DNA from: Methanolobus bombayensis | Lineage (GTDB): Archaea; Halobacteriota; Methanosarcinia; Methanosarcinales; Methanosarcinaceae | Reading direction: 5' to 3' | DNA: 64,000 nt | Assembly: GCF_017873415.1 (NCBI RefSeq) | Contig: NZ_JAGGKD010000003.1 | Coordinates: forward strand, 272,721-336,720 | Part shown: positions 8,909 through 16,840 of the stretch, one piece after another | How the letters are laid out: each line of letters starts with the position of its first letter | Position numbering within the stretch: the first letter of the stretch is position 1 | Position numbers and translations under genes: made by a program | Notes under the pieces: model-generated | The model's input: the letters and a program-made list of their open reading frames with translations, nothing else | Told to the model about the DNA's origin: nothing | The model's database searches: none

Positions 8909-9733
8909 ATGTTAAAACCTGTTGAGAAAAAAGATGATGAGTACTACCAGACACTGAAAAACCTTATCCAGAAAAATCTTGGATTCAACTCAAACCAGTA
9001 CAAGGATTCTCACTTTAAAAGGAGGATAGATGTCAGATTGCGCGCAACAAATACCAGTACATACAAAGAGTATGTGGAATTGCTGCAAAGTGATCGAAAC
9101 GAATATCCTGAGCTTATGGAAACACTGACAGTTAATGTTACCAACTTCTTCAGGAATCCTGAAGTCTATGATATTGTAGAAAAGGAAATACTTCCAGCCA
9201 TCATCAAATCGAAAACAGGTGGCCTGCGTTCCATAAGAATATGGAGTGCCGGATGTTCCATCGGTGTTGAAGCATATTCCCTGGCCATGCTTTTCCATAA
9301 CTTACTTGGAAAAGAATTCGGCAAATATAACATCAAGATAACCGGAACAGACATTGATAGAGAAAGTCTTCTAAAAGCCCAGAGTGGCGTTTATTCTGAA
9401 GCAGAAATGAAAGATGTAAGACCTGCTTTCCTTAAAAAATATTTTACAAAAGAAGAAGGTAAATACCTCATTTCAGATGAACTCAAGAAGATTACTCAAT
9501 TTAAAAAGCAGGATTTAATATCAGGTCCGAAAATGAGCGGATTTGATGCTGTATTCTGTAGAAATGTCACAATTTACTTCCAGAAAGAATTGCAGGAGCA
9601 ACTCTATATGGACTTTTACAACGCCCTTGGAAAAGACGGATTCTTTGTGATGGGTAAGACAGAGACACTTATAGGACCGTCAAAAGACAAATTCAAATCA
9701 TACAATTCCAAGGAGAGAATCTACCAGAAATGA
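8909..9733 (+). CDS. cheR: Chemotaxis receptor methyltransferase CheR
   Basis: A 274-residue SAM-dependent protein-glutamate O-methyltransferase. The N-terminal helical domain contains HFKRRIDVRLRATN (residues about 36-49), the receptor-recognition region. The Rossmann methyltransferase domain shows SAGCSIGVEAYSLAM (about 114-128), where most CheR have CSTGEEPYS, then GTDID (about 149) and the NPPY-like position FCRNVTIYF (about 214). It methylates receptor glutamates, opposing CheB. It starts 3 bases after the actin-like gene, supporting one transcript. Confidence 0.94.
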   Translation: MLKPVEKKDDEYYQTLKNLIQKNLGFNSNQYKDSHFKRRIDVRLRATNTSTYKEYVELLQSDRNEYPELMETLTVNVTNFFRNPEVYDIVEKEILPAIIKSKTGGLRSIRIWSAGCSIGVEAYSLAMLFHNLLGKEFGKYNIKITGTDIDRESLLKAQSGVYSEAEMKDVRPAFLKKYFTKEEGKYLISDELKKITQFKKQDLISGPKMSGFDAVFCRNVTIYFQKELQEQLYMDFYNALGKDGFFVMGKTETLIGPSKDKFKSYNSKERIYQK

Positions 9734-9783
9734 TGTTGATGAACTAAAAGCAAGCATCTTATACTTAATTAGGGAGTCTACAA

Positions 9784-10398
9784 ATGAAATATAAGATATC
9801 AAACCTGACCGAAATGCAGGTGAGTGCCTTAAGGGAAATTGTGAACATTGGAGTTGGGAACGCTGTTACCTCGCTTTCAAAAATGATAGAAACAGGAGTT
9901 AAGATAGAGGTTCCTGATTTTAAAGTAGAGTTGATCGAAGATGTTCCGGAGGTGCTGGGAGGACCTGCTAATGTTGTATCAGGCGTCATCATGCAGGTCA
10001 CAGGTGATATCGACGGCTACATCATAATGATGCTTCCTGAAGAAGCAGCCCGGACAATTTGTGAAATAATAACACATGAAGAGAACACGGATATTCTGAC
10101 TCCTATAAACCAATCACTGATTGAAGAAGTCGGACATATCCTGGCAGGCTCGTATGTAAGTTCATTGTCTGATTTTCTGAGTCTGAATATTAAGATTTCA
10201 ACACCAATGCAGACATTTGACATGCTCGGTGCCATCATAGACCATATATTGATCGAAATGAGCCAGAAAGTAGAGTATGCACTTCTTTTTGACACATTGT
10301 TCATACTCCAGGGCGATAGAACAGATGGATTTTTCCTTACGATGTTCGATCCTGATTCCATGGATACTATAATCGGGCGTGTTGATAAAATGATCTGA
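9784..10398 (+). CDS. cheC: CheC-type phosphatase 2
   Basis: A 204-residue CheC-family protein. The first motif is intact (LREIVNIGVGNAVTSLSKM, E-x-x-N, residues about 17-35). The second motif (IEEVGHILAGSYVSSLSDFL) has His in place of the catalytic Asn. It is expected to act on CheY-P with one working site or to act mainly in binding CheD. It lies 50 bases after cheR and 14 bases before the third cheC paralogue. Confidence 0.88.
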   Translation: MKYKISNLTEMQVSALREIVNIGVGNAVTSLSKMIETGVKIEVPDFKVELIEDVPEVLGGPANVVSGVIMQVTGDIDGYIIMMLPEEAARTICEIITHEENTDILTPINQSLIEEVGHILAGSYVSSLSDFLSLNIKISTPMQTFDMLGAIIDHILIEMSQKVEYALLFDTLFILQGDRTDGFFLTMFDPDSMDTIIGRVDKMI

Positions 10399-10412
10399 CA
10401 GGAGAGATATGA

Positions 10413-11024
10413 ATGAATATAGTACTTGATAAGTTCTACTATGATGCACTGAATGAAGTGGGAAACATAGGAATGGGGAATGCAACAACCGCACTATCAC
10501 AGCTTGTAAGCAAGAGGATAGAGGTTAGTGGCTCGTCCCTGACTTTGCTTAAAGCCAAGGATATTGCCGAGAACCAGAATGATGAGAGGGTCGGAGCTAT
10601 AGTCAGAGTAATGGGGGATATGAATGGAGGATTCATACTTGTTCTTGGCAAGAAACAATCTGAAATTCTGGCTGATATGCTTCTTGAAGATAGTTCCGGT
10701 GAAGATACTTACATGAAAATATCAGCTTTTATTGAAGTTGCTAATATACTTGCAGGTAGTTACTATAATTCACTCTCAAAATTCCTTAATCTTTCAATAA
10801 TACCTTCAATACCCACAATATCTGAAGGTGATTCAGATGAGATATTCGAAAAAGCAAAAAAACATATGAGCGGTAAGATAGACCATATCTTTGGCCTGAC
10901 AACATTATTTGAGATCCATGGTGAGGATGAGTACCACAGTTTGAGCGGAGATATGTACATGCTCCTGGATACAGCTTCTTTGCAGTCAATTATCGACAGG
11001 ATAGAAGAGATGCGTACGAGATAA
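10413..11024 (+). CDS. cheC: CheC-type phosphatase 3 (both active-site motifs intact)
   Basis: A 203-residue CheC-family protein and the most canonical of the four. Both halves keep E-x-x-N: LNEVGNIGMGNATTALSQL (residues about 11-29) and FIEVANILAGSYYNSLSKFL (about 108-127). It lies directly upstream of cheD (2-base gap). CheC-CheD is a known complex in which CheD stimulates CheC phosphatase activity and CheC restrains CheD deamidase activity, so this copy is the best candidate for the CheD partner. The ATG is preceded by a GGAGAG site. Confidence 0.92.
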   Translation: MNIVLDKFYYDALNEVGNIGMGNATTALSQLVSKRIEVSGSSLTLLKAKDIAENQNDERVGAIVRVMGDMNGGFILVLGKKQSEILADMLLEDSSGEDTYMKISAFIEVANILAGSYYNSLSKFLNLSIIPSIPTISEGDSDEIFEKAKKHMSGKIDHIFGLTTLFEIHGEDEYHSLSGDMYMLLDTASLQSIIDRIEEMRTR

Positions 11025-11026
11025 AT

Positions 11027-11500
11027 ATGATAATAGTGGGAATGGCTGACAGCGCTGTTGTAAAAAAACCTGAAAAGCTCACCACCCTCGGCCTGGGATC
11101 CTGTGTGGGTATTTCATTATATGATAAAAGTACAGGTGTTGGCGGCATGGTGCATATTATGCTTCCAAGCATAGAGAGTGCAAGATCAAAGGAAAACATT
11201 GCAAAATTTGCAGATACAGGTATCCCTTCACTTGTTGATGACATGGTGGATGCAGGTGCATATAAACATCGCACCACTGCCAAAATAGCTGGTGGTGCAA
11301 GCATGTTCTCATTCAATTCAAATACCCAGCTCAATATTGGGGAAAGAAACGTAACAGCTACTAAAAATACATTGGATGGACTGAAAATACCCATTGTTGC
11401 TGAAGATACCGGACAGAACTATGGACGTACTATTGTGCTTGACACTGAAAACGGAGAACTTACTGTCAAGAGCGCACTTAAAGGTATAAAAATATATTAA
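11027..11500 (+). CDS. cheD: Chemoreceptor glutamine deamidase CheD
   Basis: A 157-residue CheD. The catalytic Cys is in LGLGSCVGISLYD (Cys 26) and the catalytic His in GGMVHIMLPS (His 43). The GGA-S-MF motif follows near residue 88. It deamidates receptor glutamines and is the partner of CheC. It starts 2 bases after cheC3. A TATA-like stretch after its stop (11501-11520) could allow an internal promoter for the next genes. Confidence 0.95.
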   Translation: MIIVGMADSAVVKKPEKLTTLGLGSCVGISLYDKSTGVGGMVHIMLPSIESARSKENIAKFADTGIPSLVDDMVDAGAYKHRTTAKIAGGASMFSFNSNTQLNIGERNVTATKNTLDGLKIPIVAEDTGQNYGRTIVLDTENGELTVKSALKGIKIY

Positions 11501-11551
11501 TATATACAGCGTAATAATATATCAAATGGATGAATAATAGGTGACAGCAGG

Positions 11552-12583
11552 ATGTTAACTCCGGAAATAACTCTAACACATATCATTTTTGTATCCATAT
11601 CATTAGCTTGTGGATTGGCAGCTATATACTTCTGGGTGAAGGTTTATTTTGAAACTAAAAAAGGATCTATTGCCTGGTTACTTCTTGCACTTACAGCCAT
11701 TTTCCTTATAACTTCTTCAATATTCCCATCAATTGCTATTAGCTCCCAGGATACAGATATTACTGAAATGGTATTCCTTTTCCTCGGTTTCTGGAGTGCT
11801 GTGTACACCAGTATATTTGCAGCAGCCGGTTTTTTGATGTTCCAGGCATTTAAGACAATTCCCCGGGAAAATCTTGGAAATTTCCTGATAGAAGGAATGG
11901 TATTTACAAAACCAGTCAAGGCAGAAGATGACATGGAAGAACTGCCGGAAGTAGAACAGGTATCTACACTTCTCAACAGGTCCACACTTATCGAATACAC
12001 TCCTAAAACCAGATACGAGGATTCCGTAATAGAGATATGCCTTCGTCTTTACGGTGAAATGGTGAATACTGTGTTGGTATCTACACAACCGCGTACTGAA
12101 ATGTACAAGGAGAAGATCGGAGACCTGATGGATATAGGCGCAATGAAGTTTATTGAAATATCCTCTACAACTAAACATGTTAATGATGAGGATGGAATAA
12201 TCAAGTTACCTTCAGATGAGATGGGGAAATTCTTTGAACTCACAAGTAAGCTGCCTGAAGGATGTGCGGTTATCTTTGAACCTATAACCCAATTGATACT
12301 TACAGATGGAGAACAAAAGACCTATGAATTCATTTCTGAAATGGTAGAGCGTTTCTCTGCCAGCCAATTACTTCTTGTGGGCATGATCAACAAAGAAGCT
12401 CATGACGATCAAACAGTTTCAAGGTTTGAAGGACTTTTCCTTAATCTGGCTGAAGAAAAGGATGCTAAGATCCGTGTTGTAAAAGGTGGAAAGGAAGAGT
12501 ACGTAAGATTCTACGTTGGAGAGAAATTCTTCATGGAACAGGATGTAGAGGTAATACTTGAAGAAAAAAAGGTTGAGTTTTAA
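11552..12583 (+). CDS. Membrane-anchored DUF835-like protein in the che operon
   Basis: A 343-residue protein. Three hydrophobic segments fill residues about 8-30, 39-60 and 74-97, then a charged linker. From about 140 to 335 there is a cytoplasmic alpha/beta domain that resembles the archaeal DUF835 group, itself related to RecA/KaiC-like signalling domains: it contains STLIEYTPKTRYEDS, AVIFEPITQLILTDGEQ and a strand-helix series near 265-300. No Walker A motif is visible. It overlaps the next gene, cheC4, by one TAATG junction. A role as membrane sensor or scaffold for the Che system is inferred from position only. Confidence 0.6.
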   Translation: MLTPEITLTHIIFVSISLACGLAAIYFWVKVYFETKKGSIAWLLLALTAIFLITSSIFPSIAISSQDTDITEMVFLFLGFWSAVYTSIFAAAGFLMFQAFKTIPRENLGNFLIEGMVFTKPVKAEDDMEELPEVEQVSTLLNRSTLIEYTPKTRYEDSVIEICLRLYGEMVNTVLVSTQPRTEMYKEKIGDLMDIGAMKFIEISSTTKHVNDEDGIIKLPSDEMGKFFELTSKLPEGCAVIFEPITQLILTDGEQKTYEFISEMVERFSASQLLLVGMINKEAHDDQTVSRFEGLFLNLAEEKDAKIRVVKGGKEEYVRFYVGEKFFMEQDVEVILEEKKVEF

Positions 12584-13209
12584 TGGACAGACAGCTTGAC
12601 AATTTCCTGACCGATGCATTCAAGGAAATCGGCAGTATAGGCATGGGAAATGCTACTACATCCCTTTCTAAACTCATTGAGAAAAGGGTGCAGTTGAATC
12701 TTTCCGACGCACGTTTGTTTGAACCTTCTGCCATTGTTGATATGATACCCGACTCAATAACAATGACAAGTATTATGATTCCGGTACATGGAGATCTTAA
12801 TGGTCTTACAATGTTGCTTTTTGAGTTTGGTAATGCTGTTTATCTTAGTAATCTGCTGCTCCAGAGTATTGAACATGATGATGATCCGAGTATCTATGAA
12901 TCAGCACTACTTGAAACAGGAAACATTATTGCCGGATCCTACCTGAACTCCCTTTCATCATTCCTTAACCTCAAGATAATGCATTCAGTCCCGGATATTA
13001 GTATCGGTACAATTGATGACATACTGGAAAAAGGGCTCAATAAGATGCAGGAAGAACCTGAGGGAATACTGAATATTGAAACAATGTTCATGGTCTACTC
13101 CTCAGAAAAGGATGTTGGAGCTGGTACTATCTATGGAGATATGTTCTTGCTGCTGGATTCAGAATCACTTGACAGGATGCAGAATTCCATACAGGACATG
13201 TTGAAATGA
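12583..13209 (+). CDS. cheC: CheC-type phosphatase 4 (first Asn replaced by Ser)
   Basis: A 208-residue CheC-family protein. The first motif reads FKEIGSIGMGNATTSLSKL, with Ser replacing the catalytic Asn. The second motif is intact (LLETGNIIAGSYLNSLSSFL, about residues 103-122). This is the reverse of cheC1 and cheC2, which keep only the first site. Its ATG overlaps the stop of the DUF835-like gene, so the two are translationally coupled and may work together at the membrane. Confidence 0.88.
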   Translation: MDRQLDNFLTDAFKEIGSIGMGNATTSLSKLIEKRVQLNLSDARLFEPSAIVDMIPDSITMTSIMIPVHGDLNGLTMLLFEFGNAVYLSNLLLQSIEHDDDPSIYESALLETGNIIAGSYLNSLSSFLNLKIMHSVPDISIGTIDDILEKGLNKMQEEPEGILNIETMFMVYSSEKDVGAGTIYGDMFLLLDSESLDRMQNSIQDMLK

Positions 13210-13246
13210 ATTCCTAATTATTAATCAGATCTTACGGTTGAACTAT

Positions 13247-13693
13247 ATGAAAAATATCTGGACTTATCATCTGGAAAAATCCAACGCCAATGACAATGAT
13301 GGCGATAGTACATTCTCACAGATGCTCCATTCGTTTGTAAGAACAGGAAATGATGAGAAGATGCATACAGGCATTTCCATGGGGATCTCACAAAAGAATA
13401 AAAATACTGGTAATATTGATGTCAACAAAGCAGAAACCCAATTATGTACCTGGATGGCAGAAAGTCATGAAGCATACGAACTCGGAATAGATTCATCTAA
13501 AAGAGACAGTGTACGGCTTATTATGGCTGAAGATGGAGGATTATCCCTCAGATATGATGTGGCTGGAGAAACACCTTTTGAAATGTCAGTAAGATCTGAA
13601 GAAGAAGCCATGGATATTATCGAGGAAGATAATGCCACTACTGAACAGCTTTATCCGGATAATCCGGAACTAAAGTGGATTAAAATAACATAA
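13247..13693 (+). CDS. Unknown acidic protein closing the che operon
   Basis: A 148-residue, acidic, soluble protein with no family that I recognise. The N-terminal third is Asn/Asp-rich (KSNANDNDGDSTFSQML). The C-terminal half looks like one small alpha/beta unit (SVRLIMAEDGGLSLRYDV, then MSVRSEEEAMDIIEEDN). A TTG at 13238 would add three residues; ATG 13247 is preferred. It lies 37 bases after cheC4 and is followed by an AT-rich gap with TATA boxes, so it probably ends the che transcript. Confidence 0.6.
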   Translation: MKNIWTYHLEKSNANDNDGDSTFSQMLHSFVRTGNDEKMHTGISMGISQKNKNTGNIDVNKAETQLCTWMAESHEAYELGIDSSKRDSVRLIMAEDGGLSLRYDVAGETPFEMSVRSEEEAMDIIEEDNATTEQLYPDNPELKWIKIT

Positions 13694-13807
13694 ATTTAAT
13701 ATATATACATTAATTCAATGGTAAAGAATAAAAACTAGTAAAACAATTAATATATAAATATTGTATAATAACTAACTGGACTCAAGAGATAAAGGAGATC
13801 TATAATT

Positions 13808-14434
13808 ATGATGGACATTGCAATTTACTCACTTGTTGATGACATGGTCAGCAAGGCCGGCACTGAGGGTGTCGTTGAATACTGGCTTCGTGTAGGTGAG
13901 AGCTATGCAGAAAGAATGGGAAAAGAAGCATATGTAGGATGGCCTGCCTTTAATGTAGCAATGAAGGATGGAAGAACATCACTTACAGTTGAAGGTGCTG
14001 TTAATGTCCAGACTGACCTTGCTATAACTGACAAGGATGGGGATGTCATTGGTTATGTCTATGCTTTAAAAGTGTGCCCAATGGCACCTACCATGGGAAG
14101 ATACATTTCAAGGATCGGACCGATACCTGACTCTGACACCGATGTAGCAGACAGCTACAATAACCGTGTAAGAGATTCAGCTGTTTCAAATTACTGCATT
14201 ACCCACCAGAAATTCAGGGAAGTTGCAGCTAATAACATTACCGTTGCAAAGCAGGCTCTTGAATGCCTTCATCTTGCAAACAAGGGAATGACCGGTGAAG
14301 TGAAAATGGTACAGGAAAACCTTGCAAGGATAAATGTGGATGAGAGACACATTAAAAGTATTCTGCGCAATGCTTCCTGCGTGTTCGCACTTATTGTGAA
14401 GGGCAAGAGTGCAGGCGAGGAAATAATTGACTGA
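13808..14434 (+). CDS. Unknown Cys/His protein, paralogue A of a tandem pair
   Basis: A 208-residue soluble protein. It shares with the next gene the segments KVCP (residues about 94-97), YI-x-RIG, D-x-Y/F-N, C-x-x-HQ-x-x-R (about 138-145) and a C-terminal SC followed by a hydrophobic strand. Three Cys and one His are therefore conserved between the paralogues, which suggests a metal, cluster or redox site. A GGAGAT site precedes the ATG, and TATA-like sequence at about 13746-13760 suggests its own promoter after the che operon. I do not recognise the family; a sensory role is only inferred from the neighbourhood. Confidence 0.65.
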   Translation: MMDIAIYSLVDDMVSKAGTEGVVEYWLRVGESYAERMGKEAYVGWPAFNVAMKDGRTSLTVEGAVNVQTDLAITDKDGDVIGYVYALKVCPMAPTMGRYISRIGPIPDSDTDVADSYNNRVRDSAVSNYCITHQKFREVAANNITVAKQALECLHLANKGMTGEVKMVQENLARINVDERHIKSILRNASCVFALIVKGKSAGEEIID

Positions 14435-14444
14435 TGGTGATCAT

Positions 14445-15050
14445 ATGGCTGAAAATATAGAATCCAATCCTTTTGTCGATGTTTCAGTATATCTGTTCTT
14501 TGAGGATATTTCTGATAAACAGGGTGTTGAAGGTTTCACCAATTACATGGTTGGCCAGGCCGAATCACTGGCTAAATCTGTCCCTGAGGAAGAATACCAG
14601 ACATGGGATGATTTTGCAAATGCCGTTACGAACGGTGAATCTGTCCTATCATCTTTTGAACATATAGGACAGATCAGCAAATATGGTTTTGTTACAAAGG
14701 TATGCCCATTTTCCAAAGCTATTAGAGAATATATAAAAAGAATAGGTAACTTCAACCCGGTTCACATGGAAGCAACCGATCATTTCAATCACACCATACA
14801 GCCTTCCGCTGCACACAGTGCATGTATGATGCACCAGACTTACCGTAAGGAAGTAGCTAAGAGAATAAAGATCGGAGGGAAACCACTCCAGTATGCTCAG
14901 ATAGCAGCAAAGGCATACACCGGAAAGATAGCACTTCCTCCTGAATCATGGAAGAAGGTATTACTGGAAAAAGCAGGAATTACCGAAACCCAGGGATTCA
15001 TGGAAATGAGGGAGAACAGCTGTCTGTATCTTCTTTACGTTGAAGAATAA
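14445..15050 (+). CDS. Unknown Cys/His protein, paralogue B of a tandem pair
   Basis: A 201-residue paralogue of the preceding protein, divergent overall but keeping KVCPFSKAIREYIKRIG, the later C-x-x-HQ-x-x-R segment (ACMMHQTYRKE) and the C-terminal ENSCLYLLYV. The frame is open from a TTG at 14427, but ATG 14445 has a GGTGAT site 4 bases upstream, just after the stop of the first paralogue, so I chose it. A strong hairpin (15062-15092) follows the stop and probably ends this two-gene unit. Confidence 0.65.
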   Translation: MAENIESNPFVDVSVYLFFEDISDKQGVEGFTNYMVGQAESLAKSVPEEEYQTWDDFANAVTNGESVLSSFEHIGQISKYGFVTKVCPFSKAIREYIKRIGNFNPVHMEATDHFNHTIQPSAAHSACMMHQTYRKEVAKRIKIGGKPLQYAQIAAKAYTGKIALPPESWKKVLLEKAGITETQGFMEMRENSCLYLLYVEE

Positions 15051-15061
15051 GAATAGAACTT

Positions 15062-15092
15062 TTTAGAGCAGTAAAGTATATACTGCTCTAAA
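15062..15092. terminator. 12-bp hairpin with a TATA-like loop between two units
   Basis: TTTAGAGCAGTA pairs perfectly with TACTGCTCTAAA around the loop AAGTATA. It follows the stop of paralogue B by 11 bases and ends 15 bases before the ATG of the permease. The loop and 3' arm contain GTATATAC, located about 28 bases before that ATG, the right place for a TATA box of a leaderless transcript. The element could serve both as terminator and promoter. Confidence 0.55.
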
Positions 15093-15107
15093 ACTGATTT
15101 TCTATTA

Positions 15108-16388
15108 ATGCACCCTATAATCATTTTTATATTAGCACTTGCTGTAATACTAGTTCTTACTGCGAAACTCAGAATACATCCTTTTTTAGGTCTTATTTTA
15201 ACTTCTGTTTTCACCGGTGTGCTTGCAGGTGAAGCATCTGCAACAATTGAAACAATCACAACCGGAATGGGAAAAGTATTCTCACATTTTGCCATAATTA
15301 TCGCTTCAGGAAGCATTATTGGTCTTATATTACACAGGACAGGTGGAGCAAAGTTAATTGCATCTGATATCATCAGGATATCAAAAAAACCACTTTTCGG
15401 ACTGAATATCCTTGGATTTATCTTTGCCGTGCCACTTATGTGTTGCATCCTTGCCTATGTAATATTCATCCCTGTTGCAAGAGAAATAAAATTAAAAGAA
15501 GGATTTCCAAAAGTTCTCACAGCATCCGTTCTTGTATTTGGAACGCTGGCCTCGTATAATCTTGTGTATCCGTCCCCAGTTATTTATTCTGCCGTTTCAG
15601 GATTGGGACTTAACAATAGTGACATACTGATTCCCGGAGTTATCATTGCATTCATCGTTTCAATTGCAGGGTATTTTTATGCTGTCAAATTCTGCAGCAC
15701 AGGCGACATGAGCGGTTTCATAATAGATAATGAAAAAGAGAATGAGAATATTGAAGTACCCGGCAGGGTTGCAGCCTACTCACCAATTGCTATTCCAGTT
15801 ACACTGATCCTTGCAGATGTATTTACAAACATAGCCCTGTTTGATATTGTGGGTGCACCTGACATGGCACTCCTGATAGGAGTCATTATGGCAATATTCT
15901 TTGCTTACAGGCAATACACATTTGATCCTGTCAGGAAATGGGTTGAAAAAGCAATAAAAAGAAGCGGAGTGGTCATTCTTGATATGTGCGGAGGTGGGGC
16001 TCTTGGTGCCACCCTTGCAATGACAGGGGTCGGACAGGAGATGGGAACCCTGCTTTCAGGATTACCTTTACCTGCTATTCTTGTTCCTTTCCTTATTGCA
16101 GTTGCAATACAGAGTGTACAGGGTTCACGTGTTGTTACTATGCTGGTTGCACCTTCAATAGTTATACCCCTTATCCCAGTTCTTGAACTACCAGCTGAAA
16201 TTGTTCTCTTTTCTATGGCATCAGGAACATTTCTTATATCACACTTCAATGACCCGTTCTTCTGGATATATAAGGATCTGGCGGAACTGGAAACTGCTGA
16301 GGTTCTGAGAAGTTATACACTTGGTGGGGTTGTGATGGGAATTACAAGCCTATTGCTTACGGGTACAGCATATATGCTATTTTATTAA
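15108..16388 (+). CDS. GntP-family permease (gluconate/organic acid:H+ symporter type)
   Basis: A 426-residue protein with about 11-12 hydrophobic segments, starting PIIIFILALAVILVLT. It carries features of the GntP family: LRIHPFLGLILTSVF near residue 22, GMGKVFSHFAIIIASGSIIG near 55 and the C-terminal SHFNDPFFWIYKDL near 380. Family members import gluconate or other hydroxy acids with protons; the substrate here is unknown and sugar acids are unusual for a methanogen. No ribosome binding site precedes the ATG and a TATA-like box lies about 28 bases upstream, so a leaderless mRNA is likely. It converges on fpoO. Confidence 0.85.
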   Translation: MHPIIIFILALAVILVLTAKLRIHPFLGLILTSVFTGVLAGEASATIETITTGMGKVFSHFAIIIASGSIIGLILHRTGGAKLIASDIIRISKKPLFGLNILGFIFAVPLMCCILAYVIFIPVAREIKLKEGFPKVLTASVLVFGTLASYNLVYPSPVIYSAVSGLGLNNSDILIPGVIIAFIVSIAGYFYAVKFCSTGDMSGFIIDNEKENENIEVPGRVAAYSPIAIPVTLILADVFTNIALFDIVGAPDMALLIGVIMAIFFAYRQYTFDPVRKWVEKAIKRSGVVILDMCGGGALGATLAMTGVGQEMGTLLSGLPLPAILVPFLIAVAIQSVQGSRVVTMLVAPSIVIPLIPVLELPAEIVLFSMASGTFLISHFNDPFFWIYKDLAELETAEVLRSYTLGGVVMGITSLLLTGTAYMLFY

Positions 16389-16445
16389 AAGCAAGTTAAA
16401 ACCGCAAATAAACAAATTAATATTTATCCAAAAAAGAAAAGATCG

Positions 16446-16462
16446 GACCGGCAAAGCCGGTC
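16446..16462. terminator. Bidirectional terminator between the permease and fpoO
   Basis: GACCGGC, loop AAA, GCCGGTC: a perfect 7-bp GC-rich stem. On the plus strand it is followed by TTCTATTTTAAT, and on the minus strand by CGATC then a T-rich run. It sits between the convergent permease and fpo operon stops, so it can end both transcripts. Confidence 0.75.
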
Positions 16463-16476
16463 TTCTATTTTAATAA

Positions 16477-16839
16477 TTAATGGTGTTCGTGTTCGTCTTC
16501 AGCCTTCTGATTTTCCCATGCTTCCTGTGCATCATTGATAGAATCAAGGCACTTCTTGCATAACTGAACTGTGTCGTCCTCGGCACCCTTTGAGAATGAA
16601 GGTCTGCTGATTGTTACATCGTACAACTGTGCGATTGCACCGCAGAGATCACATACTCCTGCTGCTCCGCAGCTTGGAGACTCTGCCTGTGCATCATGGG
16701 CTTTTTTGCCTGCGTTTAAGCATCCTTCACAAAGACCCTGCCACATTCCGTGTGGATAAGACTCTGCGTACTTTGGTTTGAATACTCTTACAGGAACCAC
16801 TGTTGGAATGGCTACTCCACAAAGATCACAATCTGCCAT
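16477..16839 (-). CDS. fpoO: F420H2 dehydrogenase subunit FpoO
   Basis: A 120-residue hydrophilic protein with Cys pairs CDLC (residues 4-7), CEGC (about 37-40), CDLC (about 63-66) and CKKC (about 93-96). It matches FpoO, a subunit found only in the methanosarcinal Fpo complex and proposed to carry an iron-sulfur centre. It has a His-rich C terminus (EHEHH). It is the last gene of the fpo operon, one base after fpoN, and is followed by a bidirectional terminator. Confidence 0.92.
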   Translation of the reverse strand: MADCDLCGVAIPTVVPVRVFKPKYAESYPHGMWQGLCEGCLNAGKKAHDAQAESPSCGAAGVCDLCGAIAQLYDVTISRPSFSKGAEDDTVQLCKKCLDSINDAQEAWENQKAEDEHEHH

Positions 16840-16840
16840 T

